Source: Streptomyces sp. CG 926
Lineage (GTDB): Bacteria > Actinomycetota > Actinomycetes > Streptomycetales > Streptomycetaceae
Direction of reading: 5' to 3'
Length of the DNA stretch: 64,000 nt
Assembly (NCBI RefSeq): GCF_003148825.1
Contig: NZ_QGGZ01000009.1
Span: forward strand, 186,001-250,000
Shown: positions 35,115 through 43,153 of the stretch, piece after piece
Numbering within the stretch: position 1 is the first letter of the stretch
How the letters are laid out: the number at the start of each line of letters is the position of its first letter
Program-made: the position numbers and the translations under genes
The notes under the pieces: generated by a model
The model's database searches: none
The model's input: only the letters and a program-made list of their open reading frames with translations
Told to the model about the DNA's origin: nothing

Positions 35115-35639
35115 TCAGGCGCTGCGGTCGAGCGCGCGCAGGCTGCGGTCCGTGATGGACCGGCCGCCACGCCCTATGGCGATCGTGCCGGACTGGACGA
35201 GTTCCTTGATGCCGAAGGGCTCCAGCATCTTGAGCATCGCGCCGAGCTTGTCGGAGCCGCCGGTGGCCTCGATGGTGACGGCCTCCGGGGAGACGTCGAC
35301 CGTCTTGGCGCGGAACAGCTGGACGATCTCGACGATCTGCGACCGGGTCTCGTTGTCGGCACGGACCTTCACCAGGACGAGCTCGCGTTCGATGGCGTTG
35401 TGGGACTCCAGCTCGACGATCTTGAGCACGTTGACCAGCTTGTTCAGCTGCTTGGTCACCTGCTCCAGCGGGAGGTCCTCGACGTTGACCACGATGGTGA
35501 TGCGGGAGATGTCGGGGTGTTCGGTGACACCGACCGCGAGGGAATCGATGTTGAACCCGCGGCGGGAGAACAGGGCGGCGATCCGGGCGAGGATGCCGGG
35601 CGTGTTCTCGACCAGGACGGAGAGCGTGTGCTTGGACAT
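35115..35639 (-). CDS. ilvH: Acetolactate synthase small (regulatory) subunit
   Basis: This 174-residue regulatory subunit activates the catalytic subunit and mediates valine feedback. An N-terminal ACT domain (LSVLVENTPGILARIAALFS, then RRGFNIDSLAVG) is followed by the conserved C-terminal domain with VEIVQLFRAKTVDVSPEAV and ATGGSDKLGAML. It starts with ATG at 35639, 31 bases after the ilvB stop, with GAGAGAGA as a weak ribosome site. It is also called ilvN. Confidence 0.95.
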   Translation of the reverse strand: MSKHTLSVLVENTPGILARIAALFSRRGFNIDSLAVGVTEHPDISRITIVVNVEDLPLEQVTKQLNKLVNVLKIVELESHNAIERELVLVKVRADNETRSQIVEIVQLFRAKTVDVSPEAVTIEATGGSDKLGAMLKMLEPFGIKELVQSGTIAIGRGGRSITDRSLRALDRSA

Positions 35640-35670
35640 GTGGGGCGTTCTCTCTCTCGGCTCTCTCGGC

Positions 35671-37557
35671 TCAGTCGTCTTCGTTGTCGCCGAAGTCGGG
35701 ACGGACGCCCCGGGCTGCCATGACCTCGTCGTTGGAGGTGCCGGCGGCGACCATCGGCCACACCATGGCGTCCTCGTGGACGATGAAGTCGATCACGACG
35801 GTACGGTCGTTGATCGCGTTGGCCTCGGCGATGACCCTGTCCAGGTCGGCCGGGTCCTCGCAGCGCAGCGCCACGCAGCCCATGGCCTCCGACAGCTTGA
35901 CGAAGTCCGGGACGCGCGTGCCCTTGCGGGGCGAGATGGACTCGCCGAGCTGGGAGCCGACCGTGTCGTGCCCGGTCTCGTCGGCGTGCAGAACGGTGTT
36001 GGAGTACCGCTGGTTGTAGAACAGCGTCTGCCACTGGCGGACCATGCCCAGCGCACCGTTGTTGATGATCGCGACCTTGATCGGGATGTTGTTCAGGGCG
36101 CAGGTGACCAGTTCCTGATTGGTCATCTGGAAGCATCCGTCGCCGTCGATCGCCCAGACCGTGCGCTCGGGCATGCCGACCTTGGCGCCCATCGCGGCCG
36201 GGACCGCGTAGCCCATGGTTCCGGCGCCGCCGGAGTTCAGCCAGGTGCGGGGCTCCTCGTACTTGACGAAGTGGGAGGCCCACATCTGATGCTGGCCGAC
36301 GCCGGCCGCGAAGATCGTGCTCTTCGGGGCGAGGGCGCCGATCCGCTCGATGACCTGCTGCGGGGAGAGGCTGCCGTCGGCGGGCAGGTCGTAGCCCAGC
36401 GGGTAGGTGTCGCGCCAGCGGCTGAGGTCGTTCCACCAGGCGGTGTAGTCGCCGGCGTTGCCCTCGGTGTGCTCGGCCTGGACGGCCTGGATCAGGTCGG
36501 CGATGACCTCGCGGGCGTCTCCGACGATCGGGACGTCGACCGCGCGGTTCTTGCCGATCTCGGCCGGGTCGATGTCCGCGTGGATGATCTTGGCGAAGGG
36601 GGCGAAGCTGTCCAGCTTGCCGGTGACACGGTCGTCGAAGCGCGTGCCGAGCGCGATCAGCAGGTCCGACTTCTGCAGCGCGGTGACGCCGGTGACGGAG
36701 CCGTGCATGCCCGGCATGCCGACGTGCAGCGGGTGGCTGTCGGGGAAGGAGCCCAGCGCCATCAGGGTGGTGCAGACCGGGACGCCGGTCAGCTCGGCGA
36801 GGACCTTCAGTTCGGCGGTCGCGCCGGACTTCATGACACCGCCGCCGACGTACAGGACCGGGCGCTTGGCCTGGCAGATGAGCTTGGCGGCCTCGCGGAT
36901 CTGCTTGGCGTGCGGCTTGGTGACCGGCCGGTAACCGGGGAGATCCTGGGTGGGCGGCCACGAGAAGGTGGTCTTCGCCTGCAGGGCGTCCTTGGCGATG
37001 TCGACCAGGACCGGGCCGGGACGGCCGGTGGCCGCGATGTGGAACGCCTCGGCGATCGTCCGCGGGATGTCCTCGGCCTTGGTGACCAGGAAGTTGTGCT
37101 TGGTGATCGGCATCGTGATGCCGACGATGTCCGCCTCCTGGAAGGCGTCGGTGCCGATCGCCTTGGAGGAGACCTGCCCGGTGATCGCGACGAGCGGGAC
37201 GGAGTCCATGTGCGCGTCGGCGATGGGGGTGACGAGGTTGGTGGCGCCCGGACCGGACGTGGCCATACAGACGCCGACCTTGCCGGTGGCCTGGGCGTAG
37301 CCGGTGGCGGCGTGGCCGGCCCCCTGCTCGTGGCGGACCAGGATGTGACGGACCTTCTTGGAGTCCATCATCGGGTCGTACGCGGGAAGGATGGCGCCGC
37401 CGGGAATACCGAAGACGGTGTCGCACCCCACCTCTTCGAGAGAGCGGATGAGGGACTGCGCACCCGTGACGTGCTCAACTGCGGCGGACTGCTGTCCGCC
37501 GGAACGGGGCCGCGGCTGCGGATGGTGGGCCCCGGTGGCCTGCTCGGTCATCGGCAT
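35671..37557 (-). CDS. ilvB: Acetolactate synthase large (catalytic) subunit
   Basis: This 628-residue ThDP- and FAD-dependent enzyme makes acetolactate or acetohydroxybutyrate, the entry step of valine/leucine and isoleucine synthesis. The catalytic Glu is residue 77 in VRHEQGAGH. The ThDP motif starts GDGCFQMTNQELVTC and continues to INNGALGMVRQW. Two in-frame ATGs (37557, 37551) are possible; GAGAAGAGA lies just upstream and its spacing fits the second better. A leader peptide and terminator precede the gene, so expression is controlled by attenuation with branched-chain amino acids. Confidence 0.95.
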   Translation of the reverse strand: MPMTEQATGAHHPQPRPRSGGQQSAAVEHVTGAQSLIRSLEEVGCDTVFGIPGGAILPAYDPMMDSKKVRHILVRHEQGAGHAATGYAQATGKVGVCMATSGPGATNLVTPIADAHMDSVPLVAITGQVSSKAIGTDAFQEADIVGITMPITKHNFLVTKAEDIPRTIAEAFHIAATGRPGPVLVDIAKDALQAKTTFSWPPTQDLPGYRPVTKPHAKQIREAAKLICQAKRPVLYVGGGVMKSGATAELKVLAELTGVPVCTTLMALGSFPDSHPLHVGMPGMHGSVTGVTALQKSDLLIALGTRFDDRVTGKLDSFAPFAKIIHADIDPAEIGKNRAVDVPIVGDAREVIADLIQAVQAEHTEGNAGDYTAWWNDLSRWRDTYPLGYDLPADGSLSPQQVIERIGALAPKSTIFAAGVGQHQMWASHFVKYEEPRTWLNSGGAGTMGYAVPAAMGAKVGMPERTVWAIDGDGCFQMTNQELVTCALNNIPIKVAIINNGALGMVRQWQTLFYNQRYSNTVLHADETGHDTVGSQLGESISPRKGTRVPDFVKLSEAMGCVALRCEDPADLDRVIAEANAINDRTVVIDFIVHEDAMVWPMVAAGTSNDEVMAARGVRPDFGDNEDD

Positions 37558-37610
37558 TCTCTTCTCGAAGCTGAGGGTTTTACGCGGATTCGACTCTGTG
37601 CCAGTGCAAC

Positions 37611-37644
37611 AAAAAACCCCTCGTGCCAGGAGGCAAGCGAGGGG
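37611..37644 (-). terminator. Attenuator terminator in the ilvB leader
   Basis: On the minus strand CCCCTCG (37644-37638) pairs with CGAGGGG (37623-37617), with an inner TGCC/GGCA stem, and six T follow (A-run 37611-37616). A competing GGGAC/GTCCC hairpin (37667-37682) lies just upstream in the leader. Confidence 0.85.
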
Positions 37645-37686
37645 AGCGCGTCGGGGGTGTTGAGCGGGGACATGCAGGTCCCAGCT

Positions 37687-37728
37687 TCAGCCGACGCGCT
37701 TTCCAAGTACGAGAATTCGGGTGCGCAT
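37687..37728 (-). CDS. ilvB leader peptide MRTRILVLGKRVG
   Basis: This 13-residue ORF contains consecutive Ile, Leu, Val and Leu codons, i.e. all three products of the pathway. It is followed by alternative hairpins and a U-tract terminator 130 bases before ilvB. This is the classical layout of ilv attenuation, known for actinobacteria. Confidence 0.85.
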   Translation of the reverse strand: MRTRILVLGKRVG

Positions 37729-37735
37729 GGCATTG

Positions 37736-37757
37736 ACCCTCCCTCCGGCGGGAGGGT
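37736..37757 (-). promoter_or_regulatory. Hairpin just upstream of the ilvB leader peptide
   Basis: ACCCTCCC-TCCGGC-GGGAGGGT forms a perfect 8-bp stem between the end of the diguanylate cyclase gene and the leader ATG. It could end the upstream message or shape the 5' end of the leader RNA. Confidence 0.5.
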
Positions 37758-37761
37758 GATG

Positions 37762-40659
37762 TCAAGTAGGTGGGACGGGCGTCTCATTATGTGAGCCTCT
37801 ACGGATGGCCATGGAGCCGCCGGGGGGACCGCCGGCCAGTGCTGGTTGGGCCGCTCCGCCCGGTACTGGGAACGTACCGCGCACCAGCGCACGCCGCAGC
37901 CTGTACTCGTCGAGCGGTCCGGAAAAGGCCATTCCCTGGCCGTGCGTGCACCCCATCGCGCGCAGCGCCAGGACCTGCTCGGGCAGGTCCACGCCGTCCG
38001 CCACCGACCGCATGCCCAGGTCGTTTGCGATCCGCAAGAGTCCTGCGGTGATCTTGTGCAGCCGGGCGGACTCGACCACGCCCTCCACCAGGCCCCGGTC
38101 CAGCTTGAGCATGTCCACGGGGAGCCGACGCAGGGCGCTGATGGCCGCGTAGCCGCTGCCGAAGCCGTCCAGGGAGATACCCACCCCGAGCCGGTGCAGG
38201 GCTGTCAGACGGCGCTCCAGGTCGTCGAAGGGCACTCTGGGGTCGGATACGGCGAGCTCCAGCACCAGAGCCCCGGAGGGCAGCCCGTGCCGGGTCAGCA
38301 GCGCCTCCACGGAGCCGAGCGGCATGGACCGGTCCAGGAGCCGCTGGGCGGTCATCCGCACGGCCACGGGGACGTCGTGCCCGGCCCGGTGCCGGTCGGC
38401 GGCCTGCTCCACGGCCTCCTCCAGCAGCCAGCGCCCCAGCTCGGCGGTGCGTGAGGCGTCCTGGCCGGCGGCGCCGGGGGCGCCCGCCCCGCCGGCGCCG
38501 CCCTCGCTGTACTCGGCCACCCGGAGGAACTCCGCCGGGGTGAAGAGGATCCCCTGGGCGGAGCGCCAGCGGGCCTGTGCGGCCACGGCCGACACCTCGC
38601 CGGTGGTCAGCGAGACCACGGGCTGGTGCAGCAGGGCGAACTCGCCCTCGTGCAGCGCGGTCCGCAGCCGGCCCGCCAGCTCGGCCTTGCGGACGACCTC
38701 GGCCTGCATCTGGGGGGCGTACATCTCGACGCGGTCCTTGCCGCCCGCCTTGGCCCTGTACATCGCGAGATCCGCGTTGCGCATCAGGTCCGAAGGGGTG
38801 ATGCCGGGGTCGGCGAAGGCCGCCCCGATGCTCGCGGCGACGCGGACCTCGCTGCCGCCGATCCGGTACGGCTGGGAAAGGGTGGTGCGCAGCCGGTCGG
38901 CGATCTCCCGCACCTGGTACTCACGGGCGCCGGGGTCGCGGCTGCCGTCGCCCAGGATCAGCGCGGCGAACTCGTCGCCGCCGAGGCGGGCCGCCGTGTC
39001 CCCGGCCCGGACCGAGTCCTGGAGCCTGCGCGCGGCTTCGACGAGCAGTTCGTCACCGGCCTGGTGGCCGATGGTGTCGTTGACCGCCTTGAAGCCGTCG
39101 AGGTCGATGAAGAGCACGGCGGTGCTGTGGTCGCCCGCGCGCCGGCCGGTCAGGGCCTGGCGCACGCGCCGGGTGAACAGGGCCCGGTTGGGCAGGTCGG
39201 TCAGCGGATCGTGTTCGGCGCTGTGCTGGAGCTGGGCCTGGAGCCTGACCCGTTCGGTGACGTCCCGGCTGTTGAGGATGAGCCCGCCCTGGTGCCGGTT
39301 GACGGTGGACTCCACGTTGAGCCATTCGCCGCCGCCCGATTTGAAGCGGCATTCGATTCGGGTGGTGGGTTCCTCGGTCGGCGGTGCGGCGAGGAAGCGG
39401 CGCACCTCGTGGACCACCCGGCCGAGGTCGTCGGGGTGGATCAGGGTGGCGAGCTCGGTGCCGACCAGCTCCTCGGCCTCGCGGCCGTAGACCCCGGCGG
39501 CGGCGGGGCTGACGTAGCGCAGGGTCCCGGTGGGTGCGGCGATCATGATGACGTCGCTGGAGCCCTGGACCAGGGAGCGGAAGTGGTTCTCCTTCTGGGC
39601 CAGTTCCTGGGTCAGCGCGATGTTGTCGAGGAGCATGATGCCCTGCCGGATGACCAGGGCGAGCACGACCGTGCAGCCGGTGAAGACGACCATCCGGTCC
39701 ACCTTCCGGCCGTCCACGACGTTGTACAGGATCCCCAGGGTGCACACGGCGGCCGCGAGGTACGGGGTGAGGGCGGGGAGCGAGCCGGTGATCGGGCGGC
39801 TTTGCGTCCGGTCCATCCGCGGGCGTCCGAGCGGCTCCGGGCCCGGATGGAGGCGCCGGGCGCCCCAGGGCGCGTACGCGAGGAGCAGCGAGCCCGCGAA
39901 CCAGCCCGCGTCGAGCAGCTGTCCGGACTGGTACTCGGCGCTCAGCAGGGGCGAGGTGAACAGGGCGTCGCTGAGCACGGTCAGGGCCAGCGCCGCGATG
40001 GCGGTGTTGACGGCGGAGCGGTTGGTCTCGCTGCGCCGGAAGTGCAGGACCAGGACCATCGAGACGAGCGCGATGTCCAGGAGCGGATAGGCGAGGGAGA
40101 GCGCGGCGCGCGGGACGCTGCCGGGGGCGCCCGACTGGGCGGTCCGGGCCGCGTGGGCCAGGGCCAGGCTCCAGGAGAGGGTGAGCAGCGAGCCGCCGAT
40201 GAGCCAGGAGTCGAGCCCGAGGCACACCCAGCCGGCGCGGGTGACCGGGCGTTTGGCGAGGACGAGCAGGCCCACGATGGCGGGCGGGGCGAAGCAGAGG
40301 AAGGCGAAGTCGGCGAGCGAGGGTTTCGGCACTTCCTCGCCCAGGATCACCTCGTACCAGCCCCAGACCGCGTTCCCGCCGGCTCCCATGAGGGAGGAGA
40401 AGGCGAAGAGCAGCCAGGCGGGGCGTTCGCGGCTGTCGATCGCCCTGGCGTAGGAGTAGCAGGAGACCGCGGCGAGTAAGCCGGCCGCGCTGAGCCCGAA
40501 GTCGCCCATGATCTCGGCGACTTCCTCCGAGCCCCAGTTGAGTGCGGCGCCGACGGCGTACCCGCCGCTGACCACCGCGAGGAGCAGCTGCATCGCCAGG
40601 CCCTTGCCTCCGCCCGAGACGGACGGCCGGTTCAGGAGAGCCGCCCCCGGGGTACTCAC
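37762..40659 (-). CDS. Membrane PAS-GGDEF-EAL protein with degenerate EAL
   Basis: This 965-residue c-di-GMP signalling protein has about nine to ten membrane segments in the first 320 residues (MASE-like sensor), then a PAS domain (about 350-470), GGDEF (about 480-650) and EAL (about 665-930). GGDEF is intact at residues 560-564, with an inhibitory RxxD site at 551-554, so diguanylate cyclase activity is likely. The EAL domain has lost key residues: EALxRW reads AQARW, the DDFGxG motif reads DGFGSG, and the EGVE motif reads DGVD, so phosphodiesterase activity is unlikely. The GTG at 40659 follows GGGGGACC. In Streptomyces such proteins help time sporulation. Confidence 0.88.
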   Translation of the reverse strand: MSTPGAALLNRPSVSGGGKGLAMQLLLAVVSGGYAVGAALNWGSEEVAEIMGDFGLSAAGLLAAVSCYSYARAIDSRERPAWLLFAFSSLMGAGGNAVWGWYEVILGEEVPKPSLADFAFLCFAPPAIVGLLVLAKRPVTRAGWVCLGLDSWLIGGSLLTLSWSLALAHAARTAQSGAPGSVPRAALSLAYPLLDIALVSMVLVLHFRRSETNRSAVNTAIAALALTVLSDALFTSPLLSAEYQSGQLLDAGWFAGSLLLAYAPWGARRLHPGPEPLGRPRMDRTQSRPITGSLPALTPYLAAAVCTLGILYNVVDGRKVDRMVVFTGCTVVLALVIRQGIMLLDNIALTQELAQKENHFRSLVQGSSDVIMIAAPTGTLRYVSPAAAGVYGREAEELVGTELATLIHPDDLGRVVHEVRRFLAAPPTEEPTTRIECRFKSGGGEWLNVESTVNRHQGGLILNSRDVTERVRLQAQLQHSAEHDPLTDLPNRALFTRRVRQALTGRRAGDHSTAVLFIDLDGFKAVNDTIGHQAGDELLVEAARRLQDSVRAGDTAARLGGDEFAALILGDGSRDPGAREYQVREIADRLRTTLSQPYRIGGSEVRVAASIGAAFADPGITPSDLMRNADLAMYRAKAGGKDRVEMYAPQMQAEVVRKAELAGRLRTALHEGEFALLHQPVVSLTTGEVSAVAAQARWRSAQGILFTPAEFLRVAEYSEGGAGGAGAPGAAGQDASRTAELGRWLLEEAVEQAADRHRAGHDVPVAVRMTAQRLLDRSMPLGSVEALLTRHGLPSGALVLELAVSDPRVPFDDLERRLTALHRLGVGISLDGFGSGYAAISALRRLPVDMLKLDRGLVEGVVESARLHKITAGLLRIANDLGMRSVADGVDLPEQVLALRAMGCTHGQGMAFSGPLDEYRLRRALVRGTFPVPGGAAQPALAGGPPGGSMAIRRGSHNETPVPPT

Positions 40660-40911
40660 CGGTCCCCCTCGCTGCCTGGTTCCGGTGCAGCCCAGTCTCG
40701 GCCGCGTCGCCTTCGGCGGTTGTACCGCGTCGGATCCTTCGTCCATTGGCCGTGCATCGCCCGTCGCCCCCCAAAGTGTCCGATCACTCCCCAGCGCCAG
40801 ACGTTCCCGGCGCAGCCCCTTCTTCCGGACGATACACCACTTTCGTCACTCAGGGACATAGTCTCTCTACTCTCCGTTACCGATCGGGGAGTTGTGCCCA
40901 CGCAGCGCATT

Positions 40912-40948
40912 CGAGTGACTGCGGAGCGTGCGCATCACGCGTCACTCG
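40912..40948 (-). terminator. Terminator at the end of the hydroxyacid dehydrogenase gene
   Basis: CGAGTGAC (40912-40919) pairs with GTCACTCG (40941-40948), with an inner GCGTG/CACGC stem; the hairpin overlaps the stop codon. Confidence 0.6.
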
Positions 40949-41889
40949 GTGATCAACACCGTGTGCTCCACCGGCTCCCCGGCGGCGAACCGGGTGAGCT
41001 GGCGGGCCAGCAGGCGCTTGGCCCTCGGCTCGAACGCCGAGCTGCTGCCGCCGACATGAGGTGTGATCAGGACATTCGGAGCATGCCAGAGCGGGTGGCC
41101 CGCGGGCAGCGGTTCCGGGTCGGTGACGTCGAGTGCCGCGCGCAGCCGGCCCGACTCCACCTCCGCCAGCAGGGACTTGGTGTCGACGACGGGGCCGCGC
41201 GCCACGTTCACCAGCAGGGCGCCGTCCTTCATCCGTCCGAGGAAGTCGGCGCCCACCAGGCCCCGGGTGGCATCGGTCAGCGGCGTCACGAGGATCACCA
41301 CGTCGGCGCGGGGCAGGAGCGCGGGAAGGTCGGCGAGGGCGTGCACGGGCCCGCGCGCGCCGGCCCGTGCCGTCCGCGCCACCCGCGCGACCGGCCCGCA
41401 TTCGAAGGCCACGAGCCGGTCCTCGATGGCGGAGCCGATCGATCCGTAGCCGATGATCAGAACCGACTTGTCCGCGAGGGCGTCGTAGAAGCCGGAGCGC
41501 CATTCCTCGCGGTCCTGACCACGGACCATGCCGGGGATCCCGCGCAACGAGGCGAGGACCAGCGCGAGGGCGAGTTCGGCGGTACTGGCCGTGTGGACCC
41601 CGGCGGCGTTGCACAGCCGTACGCCGGGACGCAGGTCTCCGAGGCGGCCCCGTACGTCGTCGATGCCGGCGGTCAGGGTCTGGACGACCTGGACCGCGGG
41701 CATCGCCGCCAGCGGGCGCACGGCGACCTCGGGGGCCTTCATGTAGGGCGTCACGTAGAAGACGCAGTCGGCCGGATCGGCCGGGTAGGCGTCCTCGCCG
41801 TCCCAGAGGCGGTACCGGAAGGAGTCGGGGAGGCCCTCGATCTCCTCGGCGGGGAACGGGAGCCAGACATCCGGGGTCATTGCAGTCAT
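40942..41889 (-). CDS. D-2-hydroxyacid dehydrogenase
   Basis: This 315-residue NAD(P)-dependent enzyme of the D-isomer 2-hydroxyacid dehydrogenase family has the Rossmann motif IIGYGSIGSAIEDRL (about 145-160), the substrate Arg in NVARGPVVDT, the acidic residue in DVTDPEPLPAGHPLW and the catalytic His in ITPHVGGSS. It is of the GyaR/glyoxylate-reductase-like branch; the substrate is not deducible. The start is probably ATG 41889 or, three codons on, 41880; neither has a strong ribosome site. It is divergent from the aldo/keto reductase gene with 73 bases between them. Confidence 0.87.
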   Translation of the reverse strand: MTAMTPDVWLPFPAEEIEGLPDSFRYRLWDGEDAYPADPADCVFYVTPYMKAPEVAVRPLAAMPAVQVVQTLTAGIDDVRGRLGDLRPGVRLCNAAGVHTASTAELALALVLASLRGIPGMVRGQDREEWRSGFYDALADKSVLIIGYGSIGSAIEDRLVAFECGPVARVARTARAGARGPVHALADLPALLPRADVVILVTPLTDATRGLVGADFLGRMKDGALLVNVARGPVVDTKSLLAEVESGRLRAALDVTDPEPLPAGHPLWHAPNVLITPHVGGSSSAFEPRAKRLLARQLTRFAAGEPVEHTVLITE

Positions 41890-41962
41890 GATCACGAGGC
41901 TATGCCAAGGCATCCGGATCAAGCCGTTAGTTTGATGGCCGGAACCGGAGGGGGACGCAGGG

Positions 41963-42970
41963 GTGGAGCGCAGGTCGATCGGGGCCGGGGCACTGACGGT
42001 GGGCGCCATCGGCCTCGGCTGTATGCCGATGAGCTGGGCGTACGCGCCGTCGCGGCGGCGGGGACAGGAGTCGCTGGCCGCGGTGCACACGGCGCTGGAC
42101 CTGGGGTCGAATCTGCTGGACACGGCCGACGTGTACGGGCCGTTCACCAATGAGCTGCTGCTCGGTCGGGTGTTGCGGGAGCGGCGGTCCGAGGCGTTCG
42201 TCTCGGCCAAGGTGGGACTGCGGGCGGGTGACCAGCACGTGGTCGCCGACGGGCGGCCCGGCTATCTGCGGAGGGCCTGCGACGCCTCCCTGCGGCGGCT
42301 GCGGACCGACGTCATAGATCTCTACCAGCTGCACCGGGTCGATCCCGACGTGCCGGTGGAGGAGACCTGGGGGGCGATGGCCGAGCTGGTGGGCGCCGGC
42401 AAGGTGCGGGCGCTCGGCTTCTGCGCGCTGGGCGCCGGGGCCGGGCCGGGAGCCGGGCGGCGCGGGGACCGGGAGTACCGCACGACCCTGCGGCACCTGG
42501 AGCGGCTGCAGCAGGTGTTCCCGGTGACCGCGGTGCAGGCGGAGCTCTCGGTGTGGTCACCGCAGGCGGCGTGGCAACTGCTGCCGTGGTGCGCGGCCCG
42601 CGGGGTCGGGTTCCTGGCGGCGATGCCGCTGGGCAGCGGCTTCCTCACGGGGACCCTCACGCCGGGTGAGGGGTTCGAGCCGCAGGACGTGCGGGCCCGG
42701 CATCCGCGGTTCACGGCGGAGGCGATGGCCTCGAACCAGGTGCTGCTGGCGGGGCTGCGGCAGGTGGCCCGGCGGCACGGCCCCGAGGTCACGGTCGGGC
42801 AGGTGGCGCTGGCGTGGGTGCTGGCGCAGGGGCCGCAGGTGGTACCGGTGCCGGGGGCCGACCGGGCGCCGTGGGCGGCGGAGAACGCGCGTGCGGCGGA
42901 CGTCCGGCTCTCGGCCGGTGACCTGGCCGAGATCGCGTCCCTTCCGGTCGAGGTGGGAGCCTGGGACTGA
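41963..42970 (+). CDS. Aldo/keto reductase
   Basis: This 335-residue NADPH-dependent TIM-barrel reductase has the catalytic tetrad Asp53 (NLLDTADVYG), Tyr58, Lys83 (VSAKVG) and His124 (YQLHRVD). The cofactor-binding end reads PVPGADRAPWAAENA where most relatives have IPGTxxxxxLxEN. It belongs to the AKR group acting on small aldehydes or sugars. Compared with relatives there is a Gly-rich insert after LGFCALGAGAGPGAGRRG (about 155-170). Translation starts with GTG 41963 after GGGGGACGCAGGG. It is not obviously linked in function to its neighbours. Confidence 0.87.
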   Translation: MERRSIGAGALTVGAIGLGCMPMSWAYAPSRRRGQESLAAVHTALDLGSNLLDTADVYGPFTNELLLGRVLRERRSEAFVSAKVGLRAGDQHVVADGRPGYLRRACDASLRRLRTDVIDLYQLHRVDPDVPVEETWGAMAELVGAGKVRALGFCALGAGAGPGAGRRGDREYRTTLRHLERLQQVFPVTAVQAELSVWSPQAAWQLLPWCAARGVGFLAAMPLGSGFLTGTLTPGEGFEPQDVRARHPRFTAEAMASNQVLLAGLRQVARRHGPEVTVGQVALAWVLAQGPQVVPVPGADRAPWAAENARAADVRLSAGDLAEIASLPVEVGAWD

Positions 42971-42977
42971 TCCGGGG

Positions 42978-43050
42978 TCGGCGCGGGGTCGGCGGCGGGT
43001 CGGCGAGGGGGCGGCGGCGGGTCGGCGAGGGGGCGGCGGCGGGTCGGCGC
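42978..43050 (+). repeat. GTCGGCG tandem repeats, two perfect 22-bp copies
   Basis: A 22-bp unit starting GTCGGCGAGGGGG is present twice without change (42999-43020 and 43021-43042), flanked by shorter GTCGGCG copies. It lies between the aldo/keto reductase and the sugar dehydrogenase genes. Confidence 0.7.
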
Positions 43051-43056
43051 GACAAC

Positions 43057-43070
43057 CACTCGATCGAGTG
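43057..43070. promoter_or_regulatory. Perfect palindrome CACTCGATCGAGTG
   Basis: A 14-base perfect palindrome is followed by another CGAGTGG half-site (43073-43079). It lies 84 bases before the lipoprotein start and could be an operator. Confidence 0.35.
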
Positions 43071-43153
43071 TACGAGTGGTGGAACTTCGGCAACTGCCGG
43101 AGCTGTTGAGACGGATGAAGGGCACGATCGGAGGACCGGAAGGGAGCAGGGCG

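Noticed and set aside
35047..37794. A 915-codon open frame opposite ilvH and ilvB
   Set aside because: It is a shadow of the acetolactate synthase genes with no domain and no ribosome site.
42978..43050. Possible CRISPR-like repeat
   Set aside because: The copies are directly adjacent with no spacers and no cas genes are near; it is a simple tandem repeat.
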